Shown: positions 6,737 to 14,706 of the stretch, in pieces
Layout of the letters: every line of letters begins with the position of its first letter
Numbering within the stretch: position 1 is the first letter of the stretch
Source of the DNA: an uncultured Collinsella sp.
GTDB lineage: Bacteria; Actinomycetota; Coriobacteriia; Coriobacteriales; Coriobacteriaceae
NCBI GenBank assembly: GCA_902494035.1
Contig: CABURV010000019.1
Span: 1 to 31,379 of the forward strand
DNA: 31,379 nt
Direction: 5' to 3'
Program-made: the position numbers and the translations under genes
The notes under the pieces: model-generated
Databases searched by the model: none
Told to the model about the DNA's origin: nothing
What the model saw: only the letters and a program-made list of their open reading frames with translations

Positions 6737-7951
6737 ATGGCCGATAAGATCCAGTGGGCGGGCAACACGATGCCCAAGAGCGATGACAAGCACTTGGGAA
6801 TCATGAGCCTCGACCACGTGAAGAAGGCCCGTGCCTTCCACCAGTCGTTCCCTCAATATACCGTCACTCCGCTTGCCCGCCTGGACGGCCAGGCCGCGCG
6901 TCTGGGCCTGTCCAACCTATGCGTTAAGGACGAGAGCTATCGCTTTGGCCTCAACGCCTTTAAGGTCCTGGGCGGCTCGTTTGCCATGGCCAACTATATT
7001 GCCGACGAGACCGGCAAGGACGTTGCCGAGTGCACCTTCGATTACCTGACATCCGATCAGCTTGCCAAGGACTTTGGCCAGGCCACCTTCTTTACCGCCA
7101 CCGACGGCAACCATGGCCGCGGCGTGGCATGGGCTGCCAACAAGCTGGGCCAGAAGGCCGTCGTGCACATGCCCAAGGGTTCCACCAAGCCCCGCTTCGA
7201 TAACATCGCCGCCGAGGGCGCAACGGTGACCATCGAAGAGGTCAACTACGACGAGTGTGTGCGCATGGCCGCCGCCGAGGCCGACGCCTGCGAGCGCGGC
7301 GTCATCGTTCAGGACACCGCCTGGGAGGGCTACGAGAAGATCCCGTCTTGGATCATGGAGGGCTACGGCACCATGGCTTCCGAGGCTGCAGAGCAGTTGC
7401 GCGAGATGGCCATCAACCGCCCGACGCACGTCTTTGTCCAGGCTGGCGTGGGCTCGCTGGCCGGCGCCGTGGTGGGCTACTTCACCAACCTGTATCCCGA
7501 TAACCCGCCCACCTTCGTCGTGGTCGAGTGCGCGCCTGCCGCCTGCCTGTACAAGGGCGCTGCCGCCGGCGACGGCGATCCGCGCATCGTGGACGGTGAC
7601 ATGCCCTCCATCATGGCCGGTCTGTGCTGCGGCGAGCCCAACATTCTGGGCTGGGATATCCTGCGCAACCACACCACCGCCTTCGTGTCCTGCCCCGACT
7701 GGGTCACCGCTCGCGGCATGCGCACCCTGGGCGCTCCCGAGAAGGGCGACCCGCGCGTCATTTCCGGCGAGTCCGGCGCTGTGACCACCGGCCTGGTCGA
7801 GACCCTCATGCTCGATCCCGAGTACGCTGAGCTCAAGGAACTCATCGGCCTGGACAAGACGAGCTCCGTGCTCTGCTTCTCCACCGAGGGCGACACGGAC
7901 CCCGACCAGTATCGCCGTATTGTTTGGGAAGGCGAATATCCCACTTGCTAA
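6737..7951 (+). CDS. dpaL: Diaminopropionate ammonia-lyase (YgeX/DpaL)
   Basis: This 404-residue pyridoxal-phosphate enzyme of fold type II splits 2,3-diaminopropionate into pyruvate and two ammonia. E. coli DpaL has 398 residues. The PLP lysine is probably Lys76 in FGLNAFKVLGGSFA. Asp123 in ATDGNHGRG and Asp193 in VQDTAWEGYE align with the two catalytic aspartates known in the E. coli enzyme, allowing for a small length offset. A Gly-rich phosphate loop (QAGVGSLAGAVVGY) is present. The start at ATG 6737 follows AAGGAG. It heads the dpaL-ygeY-ygeW run and is divergent from its likely regulator. In urate degradation DpaL is placed late, turning a diaminopropionate intermediate into pyruvate. 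Confidence 0.92.
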   Translation: MADKIQWAGNTMPKSDDKHLGIMSLDHVKKARAFHQSFPQYTVTPLARLDGQAARLGLSNLCVKDESYRFGLNAFKVLGGSFAMANYIADETGKDVAECTFDYLTSDQLAKDFGQATFFTATDGNHGRGVAWAANKLGQKAVVHMPKGSTKPRFDNIAAEGATVTIEEVNYDECVRMAAAEADACERGVIVQDTAWEGYEKIPSWIMEGYGTMASEAAEQLREMAINRPTHVFVQAGVGSLAGAVVGYFTNLYPDNPPTFVVVECAPAACLYKGAAAGDGDPRIVDGDMPSIMAGLCCGEPNILGWDILRNHTTAFVSCPDWVTARGMRTLGAPEKGDPRVISGESGAVTTGLVETLMLDPEYAELKELIGLDKTSSVLCFSTEGDTDPDQYRRIVWEGEYPTC

Positions 7952-7958
7952 TCGTTGG

Positions 7959-7985
7959 GGCGGAGTAAATAGGTATCGCTCCGCC
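7959..7985 (+). other. Intercistronic hairpin between dpaL and ygeY
   Basis: GGCGGAG (7959-7965) pairs with CTCCGCC (7979-7985) around a 13-nt loop. No T-run follows, so it looks like an mRNA-stabilising or processing structure rather than a terminator. Confidence 0.45.
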
Positions 7986-8025
7986 ACCTCACAGGTAGAT
8001 TCCTTCGTTTGAAAGGTTATGAACA

Positions 8026-9411
8026 ATGGCTAAAGAACTCGATTTCGACGCTATCAAGGCTGCTGCTGAGTCCCATCGTGCTGATATGACTCGCTTCCTG
8101 CGCGCTATGATCTCCCACCCCTCTGAGTCCTGCGAGGAGGGTGAGGTTGTTGCCTGCATTAAGGCCGAGATGGAGAGCCTTGGCTATGACGAGGTCAAGG
8201 TCGACGGCCTGGGCAACGTCATGGGCTTTATGGGCGAGGGCGACAAGATCATCGCCATCGACTCCCACATCGACACCGTCGGCATCGGCAACATCGAGAA
8301 CTGGGATGCCGATCCCTATGAGGGCTACGAGACCGACGAGATCATCTACGGCCGCGGCGGCTCTGACCAGGAGGGCGGCATGGCTTCCGCTACCTACGCT
8401 GCCAAGATGATGAAGGACATGGGTCTCATCCCTGAGGGCTATAAGATCATGGTCGTCGGCACCGTCCAGGAAGAGGACTGCGACGGCATGTGCTGGCAGT
8501 ACATCTACAACAAGGACGGCATTAAGCCCGAGTTCGTCATTTCCACCGAGCCCACCGACGGCGGCATCTACCGCGGTCACCGCGGCCGCATGGAGATTCG
8601 CGTCGACGTTCACGGCACCTCCTGTCACGGCTCCGCTCCCGACCGCGGCGATAACGCCATTTACAAGATGGCCGACATCATCGCCGACGTCCGCGCCCTC
8701 AACAACAACGGCTGCGACGAGTCGACCGACATCAAGGGTCTCGTCAAGATGCTCGACCCCAAGTACAACCCCGAGCACTTCGAGGACGCCCGCTTCCTGG
8801 GCCGCGGCACCTGCACCGTCAGCCAGATCTTCTACACCAGCCCCAGCCGTTGCGCCGTGGCTGATTCCTGCGCCATCTCCATCGACCGTCGCATGACCGC
8901 CGGTGAGACCTGGGAGTCCTGCCTGGACGAGATCCGCAACCTGCCGGCCGCCAAGAAGTACGGCGACGACGTGAAGGTCTCCATGTACATGTACGACCGT
9001 CCGTCCTGGACCGGCGAGGTCTACGAGACCGAGGCTTACTTCCCCACGTGGATCAACAAGGAGACCGCTCCGCACGTCAAGGCCCTCGTCGACGCCCACA
9101 AGGCCATGTTCGGTGACGAGCGCATCGGCTGCGAGCCCAGCATGGACAAGCGCACTGGTCGTCCACTGTGCGACAAGTGGACCTTCTCCACGAACTGTGT
9201 TTCCATCCAGGGCCGCTATGGCATCCCCTGCGTGGGCTTTGGCCCGGGTGCCGAGTCTCAGGCTCACGCTCCCAACGAGGTCACCTACAAGGACGACCTG
9301 GTCACCGCTGCCGCCATGTACGTGGCTGCCCTGAACCTCTACGATCCGAGCCAGGCCGATGGCGATGCCACCGTGTTCCGCGCCGGTCTGACCAACAACA
9401 AGATCGATTAG
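8026..9411 (+). CDS. ygeY: M20-family metallohydrolase YgeY
   Basis: This 461-residue zinc-dependent M20 peptidase/deacylase family protein corresponds to E. coli YgeY (selenium-metabolism hydrolase). Metal ligands are visible as His81 and Asp83 in IDSHIDTVG, Asp114 in GRGGSDQEGG, the Glu149-Glu150 pair, and a C-terminal His in AHAPNE. The dimerisation (lid) domain lies in the middle third. Relatives hydrolyse amide or carbamoyl bonds. In the purine locus YgeY is thought to release the amine from an N-acylated or ureido intermediate before DpaL; its exact substrate is not shown by the sequence. GAAAGG lies ahead of ATG 8026. Codon use is strongly biased to AAG, AAC, GGC and CTG/CTC, much like the ribosomal genes downstream, which points to high expression. 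Confidence 0.88.
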   Translation: MAKELDFDAIKAAAESHRADMTRFLRAMISHPSESCEEGEVVACIKAEMESLGYDEVKVDGLGNVMGFMGEGDKIIAIDSHIDTVGIGNIENWDADPYEGYETDEIIYGRGGSDQEGGMASATYAAKMMKDMGLIPEGYKIMVVGTVQEEDCDGMCWQYIYNKDGIKPEFVISTEPTDGGIYRGHRGRMEIRVDVHGTSCHGSAPDRGDNAIYKMADIIADVRALNNNGCDESTDIKGLVKMLDPKYNPEHFEDARFLGRGTCTVSQIFYTSPSRCAVADSCAISIDRRMTAGETWESCLDEIRNLPAAKKYGDDVKVSMYMYDRPSWTGEVYETEAYFPTWINKETAPHVKALVDAHKAMFGDERIGCEPSMDKRTGRPLCDKWTFSTNCVSIQGRYGIPCVGFGPGAESQAHAPNEVTYKDDLVTAAAMYVAALNLYDPSQADGDATVFRAGLTNNKID

Positions 9412-9433
9412 TCCCATTCCTCGATCTTGTTGA

Positions 9434-9458
9434 GCCGGGGGCAGTTTATGCCCCCGGC
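9434..9458 (+). other. Perfect 10-bp hairpin after ygeY
   Basis: GCCGGGGGCA (9434-9443) and TGCCCCCGGC (9449-9458) form a perfect stem with a GTTTA loop, 22 bp past the ygeY stop. There is no T-run, so it may attenuate transcription or protect the 3' end of the dpaL-ygeY mRNA. Confidence 0.5.
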
Positions 9459-9612
9459 GCCTCCTGTTGACTTGGGGCCCGCGGCCGTTATCTCCCATGC
9501 TTCCTCGACGGTGGCGGGTCCTCGTCATAGCGCTCTGCATGTTCTAGCCACACGCGCATGCCGGAGCGCATCTACTCATTGCGATCGTTTCACCTTTAGA
9601 AAGGACATTTAC

Positions 9613-10815
9613 ATGGACGCCAAGTTTACCGAGCTCGTCGAGCAGCTGAACGGCCTCGATTTTAAGGGTATGTACGGCAGCGACTTCCTGCACACCTGGG
9701 ATAAGACCACCGATGAGCTCAAGGCGCTCTACACCGTCGCCGACGCTCTGCGTGAGCTGCGCGAGAACAACGTTTCGTCCAAGATCTTCGATTCGGGCCT
9801 GGCCGTCTCGCTGTTCCGCGACAACTCCACCCGTACGCGCTTCTCCTTCTCTAAGGCCGCCAACCTGCTCGGCCTTGAGCTGCAGGACCTGGACGAGAAG
9901 AAGTCCCAGATCGCTCACGGCGAGACCGTCCGCGAGACCGCTACTATGATCTCCTTCATGGCCGACGTCATCGGCATCCGCGACGACATGTACATCGGCA
10001 AGGGCGACGCCTACATGGCCGAGGTCTCCGAGTCTGTCCAGCGGGCTTACGAGGATGGCGTTCTGGATCACCGTCCCACGCTCATCTCCCTGCAGTCCGA
10101 CTCCGATCACCCCACGCAGTCCTCTGCCGACATGCTCTACCTTATCAACGAGTTTGGCGGCCTCGAGAACCTCAAGGGCAAGAAGGTTGCCGTCACCTGG
10201 GCCTATTCGCCCTCTTACGGCAAGCCGCTGTCCTGCCCGCAGTCGCTGATCAGCCTGCTGCCCCGCTTTGGCATGGACGTCACCCTGGCTCACCCCGAGG
10301 GCTACGACCTCATGCCCGAGGTCGTCGAGCGCGCCCGCGGCTATGCCGCCGAGTCCGGCACCACCTTTAAGCAGGTCAACACCATGGCCGAGGCCTTCGA
10401 GGGCGCCGACATCGTGATCCCCAAGAGCTGGGCTCCGTTTGCCGCCATGGAAAAGCGTACCAACCTGTACGCCGAGGGCGACGACGCCGGCATCGCAGCG
10501 CTCGAGAAGGAGCTGCTCGCCCAGAACGCCACCCATCAGGACTGGTGCTCCACGACCGAGCTCATGGAGAAGACTGCCAACGGCCAGGACACCATCTTTA
10601 TGCACCCGCTGCCCGCCGACATCTCCGGTGTCTCCTGCGAGCACGGCGAGGTCAACGCCGACGTCTTCGACATGCACCGCGTGGGCATGTACAAGGAGGC
10701 CAGCTACAAGCCGTACGCCATCGCAGCCATGATGTTCCTGCAGAAGGTTGCCGATCCCGCCGCTACCCTCAAGGCCCTCGACGAGCGCAACACCGCCCGT
10801 TGGCTCCAGGCCTAA
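9613..10815 (+). CDS. ygeW: Knotted carbamoyltransferase YgeW
   Basis: This 400-residue member of the aspartate/ornithine carbamoyltransferase family has E. coli YgeW (396 residues) as its close relative by length and motifs. The carbamoyl-phosphate loop is Ser72-Thr73-Arg74-Thr75-Arg76 in FRDNSTRTRF. HPLPAD near the C-terminus is the second conserved binding motif. An in-frame start at 9427 is rejected because AAAGGACATTTAC precedes ATG 9613 and the family begins there. The native substrate of YgeW is unsettled. In the purine locus it is proposed to yield carbamoyl phosphate from a carbamoylated intermediate, which a carbamate kinase (not in this window) could convert to ATP. A good terminator follows at 10842-10878. 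Confidence 0.9.
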   Translation: MDAKFTELVEQLNGLDFKGMYGSDFLHTWDKTTDELKALYTVADALRELRENNVSSKIFDSGLAVSLFRDNSTRTRFSFSKAANLLGLELQDLDEKKSQIAHGETVRETATMISFMADVIGIRDDMYIGKGDAYMAEVSESVQRAYEDGVLDHRPTLISLQSDSDHPTQSSADMLYLINEFGGLENLKGKKVAVTWAYSPSYGKPLSCPQSLISLLPRFGMDVTLAHPEGYDLMPEVVERARGYAAESGTTFKQVNTMAEAFEGADIVIPKSWAPFAAMEKRTNLYAEGDDAGIAALEKELLAQNATHQDWCSTTELMEKTANGQDTIFMHPLPADISGVSCEHGEVNADVFDMHRVGMYKEASYKPYAIAAMMFLQKVADPAATLKALDERNTARWLQA

Positions 10816-10841
10816 AGCCGGGTTGAGGTAAGCCATGTAAA

Positions 10842-10878
10842 GGGGGCGCTCTGCCAACCGGCGGGGTGCCCCTTTTTT
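10842..10878 (+). terminator. Rho-independent terminator after ygeW
   Basis: GGGGCGC around 10843-10849 pairs with GTGCCCC ending at 10872, allowing one G-U pair. An inner GCC-AACC-GGC stem is present and TTTTTT follows at 10873-10878. It separates dpaL-ygeY-ygeW from mocA. Confidence 0.85.
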
Positions 10879-10965
10879 GCATCGCGGGCGTGCGGGATAA
10901 GCGCTTTCGATGTGGATGCCCGCGGCGCGAGTTATGGGTACGATGGTTTCAGGGGAGGTATCACC

Positions 10966-11580
10966 ATGAAACTTGGATGCGTCATTATGGCTTCGGGCGA
11001 GGGCAAGCGGTTTGGCTCTAACAAGATGCTTGCCGATATCTATGGCGAGCCGCTGATTGCCCGGACCATCGATTCGGTTCCCCGGGGCTTTGACGTTGTG
11101 GTTTCGACGCGTTGGCCCGAGGTCGCCCGGATTTGCGAGGACAAACATTGCCCGTGCGTGCTGCACGATGGCGAGCTGCGCAGCGAAAGCGTCCGTGCGG
11201 GCCTTTCGTGGGGAGTCGAACGCAACTGGAAAGGCTGCCTCTTTTTGCCGGGCGACCAGCCGCTCGTGAGTTCGGATTCTTTTGAGGCTTTGGTTCACGC
11301 GTTTGACGAGTGTGGCCGCAAACATCCGGTGCGCTTGGCGTGCAACGGTGAGCCTTCGAGTCCGGTGCTCTTTCCGGCGGAACTATTCGATGCACTCATG
11401 CGTCTTGAGGGCAAGGACGGCGGGGGCTCGATTCTCAAAGGTCGCGTCGACGTTGCGCTGATCGAAGCGCGTGCCTACGAGCTGTGGGATGTCGATACCG
11501 CCAAGGGACAGCGACGCATAGCGGAGCATATCGCGGCCTGCTCGTATTTTGATCGCGTGGCCAACTGTATGAATCGATAA
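10966..11580 (+). CDS. mocA: Molybdenum cofactor cytidylyltransferase-like NTP transferase
   Basis: This 204-residue nucleotidyltransferase of the MobA/MocA (YgfJ) type has the N-terminal nucleotide loop MASGEGKRFGSNKML, with the LxxxxGxPL-like segment DIYGEPLI, and LPGDQPLVSSDSF in the middle (the GDQP metal/nucleotide motif). MocA transfers CMP to molybdopterin to make the dinucleotide cofactor used by xanthine-dehydrogenase-type hydroxylases, so it would serve the XdhD upstream. The start at ATG 10966 is chosen because AGGGGAGG (10951-10958) precedes it; an upstream in-frame start at 10912 lacks this. The hydA gene begins 8 bp after its stop, so the two are probably translated from one message. 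A candidate start signal upstream must lie between 10879 and 10950. Confidence 0.85.
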   Translation: MKLGCVIMASGEGKRFGSNKMLADIYGEPLIARTIDSVPRGFDVVVSTRWPEVARICEDKHCPCVLHDGELRSESVRAGLSWGVERNWKGCLFLPGDQPLVSSDSFEALVHAFDECGRKHPVRLACNGEPSSPVLFPAELFDALMRLEGKDGGGSILKGRVDVALIEARAYELWDVDTAKGQRRIAEHIAACSYFDRVANCMNR

Positions 11581-11588
11581 GGAGCAAC

Positions 11589-12956
11589 ATGATCATCATC
11601 AAAAACGGCGCGCTCGTGACGCCACAGGGGCTTCGCCGCGCCGATCTTGCCATGGAGGGCGACAAGATCGTGCGGATTGCCGCGGCGATTGAGCCGGGCG
11701 AGGACGATACCGTCCAGGACGCCACGGACTGTTGGGTGTTCCCCGGCTTTATCGACGGCCACACGCACATGCAGTGCTGGACTGGCATGGATTGGACAGC
11801 CGATAGCTTTGAGACCGGCACGCGCGCGGCTGCCTGCGGCGGCACGACGACCATTGTGGACTACGCGACGGCCGATCGCGGCGTGACCATGCCCGATGCC
11901 TTGGCCGAGTGGCATCGCCGCGCCGACGGAACCTGCACGGCCAACTACGCTTTTCATATGGCACTCGCCGAGTGGAATGAGCGCAACCGCGCCGATCTTT
12001 CGGCCATGCGCGAGGCGGGCGTATCGTCGTTTAAGACCTACTTTGCCTACGATCATTTGCGCCTGGACGATGCCGAGACGCTCGAGGTGCTCGAGGAGCT
12101 CAAGCGTATTGGCGGCATACTGTGCGTGCATTGCGAGAACGGTACGCTGGTGAATGAGCTGCAGAAGCGCGTGTACGAGCAGGGGATTCATGGGCCCGAG
12201 GGGCATGCGCTCAGCCGCCCGGACGTGTGTGAGGCCGAAGCCGTGAGCCGCCTGCTGTATCTGGCGCACCTGGCCGGGGACGCTCCGGTCAACGTGGTGC
12301 ACCTTTCGACCAAGCTGGGGCTCGAGGCCATTCGCGCTGCCAAAGCGCGCGGGCAGAAGGATATCTATGTCGAGACCTGCCCCCAGTATCTGATGCTCGA
12401 CGACACCTGTTATCTGGAGCAGGGCGAGGACGGCTTTGCGGGCGCCAAGTATGTGATGAGCCCGCCGCTGCGCCATGCCGGTGACCGTGCCGCGCTGCGC
12501 GAGGCGCTTGTGGCCGGCGAGATCGATACGATTGCGACCGACCACTGCAGCTTTAACCTGCACGGGCAAAAGGACCGCGGGCGCGACGATTTCCGCGCGA
12601 TTCCCAACGGCGGGCCCGGCGTGGAGCATCGTCCCGTCGCGATTGCCACGAGCTTTGAGGGACAGCTGGGTCCCGAGGATCTGTGCCGCTTGATGAGCGA
12701 GAACCCGGCGCGCGTTTTTGGCATGTATCCACGCAAGGGCTGTCTTGCCGAGGGTGCCGATGCCGACGTGTGCGTGTGGGATCCCCAGGCGTGCTGGACC
12801 ATTCGCGCCGCGACACAGCATCAGGCTGTGGACTACACGCCGCTCGAAGGCTTTGAGGCACATGGCCGCGCCAAGGCCGTGTTTGTGAACGGCGTGCTGG
12901 CGGCACGCGACGGCGAGCCTACCGGAGCCCAGCCCGGTCGCTACGTGCCCCGCTAG
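11589..12956 (+). CDS. hydA: Dihydropyrimidinase / D-hydantoinase-type amidohydrolase
   Basis: This is a 455-residue cyclic amidohydrolase. The binuclear metal site is complete: His58 and His60 (GFIDGHTHMQ), probable carboxylated Lys149 (SSFKTYFAYD), His181 (CVHCENG), His238 (VVHLSTK) and Asp318 (ATDHCSF). This order is diagnostic of dihydropyrimidinase, hydantoinase and allantoinase relatives, which open ring amides. In purine-degradation loci the gene is called hyuA/hydA and is thought to open a ring of a urate-derived intermediate. It follows mocA with an 8-bp gap and an AAGGAGCAAC ribosome site. Downstream a 67-bp palindrome separates it from the convergent yqeC. Substrate specificity (dihydrouracil, hydantoin or a purine product) cannot be decided here. 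Confidence 0.88.
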   Translation: MIIIKNGALVTPQGLRRADLAMEGDKIVRIAAAIEPGEDDTVQDATDCWVFPGFIDGHTHMQCWTGMDWTADSFETGTRAAACGGTTTIVDYATADRGVTMPDALAEWHRRADGTCTANYAFHMALAEWNERNRADLSAMREAGVSSFKTYFAYDHLRLDDAETLEVLEELKRIGGILCVHCENGTLVNELQKRVYEQGIHGPEGHALSRPDVCEAEAVSRLLYLAHLAGDAPVNVVHLSTKLGLEAIRAAKARGQKDIYVETCPQYLMLDDTCYLEQGEDGFAGAKYVMSPPLRHAGDRAALREALVAGEIDTIATDHCSFNLHGQKDRGRDDFRAIPNGGPGVEHRPVAIATSFEGQLGPEDLCRLMSENPARVFGMYPRKGCLAEGADADVCVWDPQACWTIRAATQHQAVDYTPLEGFEAHGRAKAVFVNGVLAARDGEPTGAQPGRYVPR

Positions 12957-12982
12957 CAGCAAAGATGCCGTGTCCCCTCCGC

Positions 12983-13049
12983 AGTTGCGGTGAAATACGG
13001 ACTGTTTGCGGCCGTCAGGCGGCCAAACAGTCCGTATTTCACCGCAACT
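12983..13049. repeat. 67-bp palindromic element, copy 1
   Basis: Two perfect 26-bp inverted arms (12983-13008 and 13024-13049) surround a 15-nt centre containing GCC-GTCA-GGC. The arm begins AGTTGCGGTGAAATACGGA. It lies between the convergent hydA and yqeC stops and could terminate both. A same-length diverged copy is at 15768-15834. Confidence 0.9.
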
Positions 13050-13065
13050 GACGAGATGGGGCCGG

Positions 13066-13800
13066 CTACTTGAGGCTGGTGGCGATGAGGGGGCGGTTGA
13101 GGGCTGCCTCGAAGCGATCTGCCATCGTGGGGTCGCTGAGCGTGTCGACTTGGTTGAGCATGATGCGGGCATTGTTGAGGTTCAGCATCCGCATCTCGGC
13201 ATTGAGCACCTGGGCGACGCGCTCGGGCGTGGCGATGTCGGTGAGCTCGCAGCCGCAACGCTCGCAAAAGAGCTCGGGGCGGTGGACGGCTTCGTTGATG
13301 GGCTTGCTGAGTCCCGAGGCGCCGACGAGCCAGATGACGTTGGCCGTGCCGGAGGGAATTACCGGCTCCCAGGCGGCATGCGCCTTGAGCGGGAGTCGCT
13401 TGCTGCCATCTGCCTCGGCCAATACATAGTCAAAGCGCTGCGCCAGCTCGTTGAGCGGCTCAACGGGGGCGGAGAGCTTGCCTGTCTCCGGGCCCAAAAC
13501 ACCCGCCTGGCAGATACTTCCGCGGTTCATGCCCGCGCATGCCTCGCAGGTGCAGCCGGGAACATGCAGGGCCCCCGGCTTCCAAGGCGCGGCGTCCAGG
13601 CGACGATTCGACCCGTCCCATGGTACGCCGGCGACGGGAAACATGTGCGTGGTGGTACAGAGAAGCACCCTGCCGCCGGCGCGCATGAGCTCGAGACCCA
13701 ACGCACGCAGCAATGTCGACTTGCCGCCACTGCCGATAATTGCGGTAATGCCCGGCTCGATCTTGAGCGCGGAGGCAAGGTTTCCGCTCGTCGTTTCCAT
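13066..13800 (-). CDS. yqeC: Selenium-dependent hydroxylase accessory protein YqeC
   Basis: This 244-residue P-loop protein has the nucleotide-binding loop IIGSGGKSTLL at residues 21-31, with Lys27 and Ser28. The downstream motifs CTTTHM (48-53), VLGPETGKL and LAEADGSKRLPLKAHA match the YqeC family. The family is found almost only with selenium-dependent molybdenum hydroxylases and SelD, and it probably helps insert or mobilise selenium at the Mo centre. The precise reaction is unknown. It is the only gene of the maturation set on the minus strand and it diverges from yqeB across 102 bp. It converges on hydA, with the 67-bp palindrome between them. The GGTGAACAG upstream of ATG 13800 is a weak ribosome site. 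Confidence 0.85.
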   Translation of the reverse strand: METTSGNLASALKIEPGITAIIGSGGKSTLLRALGLELMRAGGRVLLCTTTHMFPVAGVPWDGSNRRLDAAPWKPGALHVPGCTCEACAGMNRGSICQAGVLGPETGKLSAPVEPLNELAQRFDYVLAEADGSKRLPLKAHAAWEPVIPSGTANVIWLVGASGLSKPINEAVHRPELFCERCGCELTDIATPERVAQVLNAEMRMLNLNNARIMLNQVDTLSDPTMADRFEAALNRPLIATSLK

Positions 13801-13823
13801 CTGTTCACCGCCGTATAATACTG

Positions 13824-13839
13824 TGATAATAAATAATCA
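13824..13839. promoter_or_regulatory. A/T-rich pseudo-palindrome between yqeC and yqeB
   Basis: TGATAATAAATAATCA is symmetric at 6 of 8 base pairs and sits in an A/T-rich patch that also includes TATAAT at 13814-13819, in an otherwise GC-rich locus. Its place between divergent maturation genes fits a shared operator or promoter. No strong -35 box was found on either strand. Confidence 0.35.
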
Positions 13840-13840
13840 T

Positions 13841-13870
13841 CAGAGTAGCGGTCGAACCGCTTTTGCTCTG
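13841..13870 (+). promoter_or_regulatory. Hairpin in the yqeB leader
   Basis: CAGAG/CTCTG (13841-13845 and 13866-13870) enclose AGCGGT/ACCGCT (13847-13852 and 13856-13861) with a CGA loop and a TTTT inside the 3' arm. This is a compact structure 32 bp before the yqeB start that could attenuate transcription. No known riboswitch is recognised. Confidence 0.4.
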
Positions 13871-13902
13871 CTCAAACCGTAGCACAGGGAGGTGCCCCGG
13901 GA

Positions 13903-14697
13903 ATGCTCGTTTATGTTCGCGGCGCCGGCGATATCGCCACGGGCGTCGCCGCTCGCTTGGTGCGCGCCGGCGTGTCGGTCGTTATGGCCGATATCGCGGT
14001 TCCCACGTGCATCCGCCGCACGATCAGTTTTTGCGAGGCCATTCGTCTGGGCGAGGTCGAGGTCGAGGGTATTCGCGCTCGCTTGGCACAGACGCCGGCA
14101 GAGGCACTTGCGATTACCGAGGCCGGAGACGTCGCCGTTGTGGTGGACCCCCAGGCCAAGATGCTCGGCGAGCTGAAACCCGCTGCCGTGGTCGACGCGA
14201 TTCTGGCTAAGCGCAACTTGGGCACCACGCGCGACATGGCGCCTGCCGTCATCGCCGTGGGGCCGGGCTTTACCGCGCCGGTTGACTGCGATGCCGTGGT
14301 CGAGACCATGCGCGGGCATTTTCTCGGCCGTGTCATTACCCAAGGTTCGCCCCAGCCCAACACGGGCGTGCCAGGCATTATCGCCGGCTATGGTAAAGAG
14401 CGCGTTATCCACAGCCCCGCCGCCGGCGTGTTTCGGTCCGACCGCGCAATCGGCGACATCGTGAGCGCCGGAGACGTGATTGGCTATGCGGGCGATACGC
14501 CCATGTGCACGCAGATCGATGGCTGTCTGCGCGGGCTTTTGGCGAACGGCGTGCAGGTGACTGAGGGCTTTAAATGCGCCGATGTCGATCCGCGCGGCGA
14601 TGCCAGCTATATCAACTACATTTCGGACAAGGCGACGTCGGTCGGCGGCGGCGTGCTCGAGGCACTCGCTATGCTCACCGGTGTATTCCAGGGATAG
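13903..14697 (+). CDS. yqeB: Selenium-dependent molybdenum hydroxylase system protein YqeB
   Basis: This 264-residue protein of the YqeB (EF2563) family is a marker for labile-selenium molybdenum hydroxylases. The N-terminus is a Rossmann-like nucleotide-binding start (VRGAGDIATGVAARLVRAG). Conserved blocks follow, such as AVGPGFTAPVDCDAV, ITQGSPQPNTGVPG and DRAIGDIVSAGD. The family is believed to act in building or loading the selenium-containing molybdenum cofactor, but its chemistry has not been proven. AGGGAGG precedes ATG 13903. The xdhC-type gene begins 9 bp past the stop, so the pair forms an operon. Together with yqeC and mocA it supports calling the upstream hydroxylase selenium-dependent. 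Confidence 0.88.
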   Translation: MLVYVRGAGDIATGVAARLVRAGVSVVMADIAVPTCIRRTISFCEAIRLGEVEVEGIRARLAQTPAEALAITEAGDVAVVVDPQAKMLGELKPAAVVDAILAKRNLGTTRDMAPAVIAVGPGFTAPVDCDAVVETMRGHFLGRVITQGSPQPNTGVPGIIAGYGKERVIHSPAAGVFRSDRAIGDIVSAGDVIGYAGDTPMCTQIDGCLRGLLANGVQVTEGFKCADVDPRGDASYINYISDKATSVGGGVLEALAMLTGVFQG

Positions 14698-14706
14698 GAA
14701 ATTGCA

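Noticed and set aside
8017..9540. 507-codon antisense frame over ygeY
   Set aside because: Shadow of a strongly codon-biased gene; low-complexity Val/Asp/Gly/His composition and no ribosome site or family motif.
9544..13172. Two long antisense frames over ygeW-mocA-hydA
   Set aside because: They cover clear plus-strand genes with catalytic motifs; the antisense products show no recognisable fold.
13814..13819. Perfect TATAAT on the plus strand as a yqeB promoter
   Set aside because: The required -35 position (about 13791-13796) reads TCGTTT inside yqeC and is a poor match, so a full promoter is not claimed; only the A/T-rich dyad is noted.
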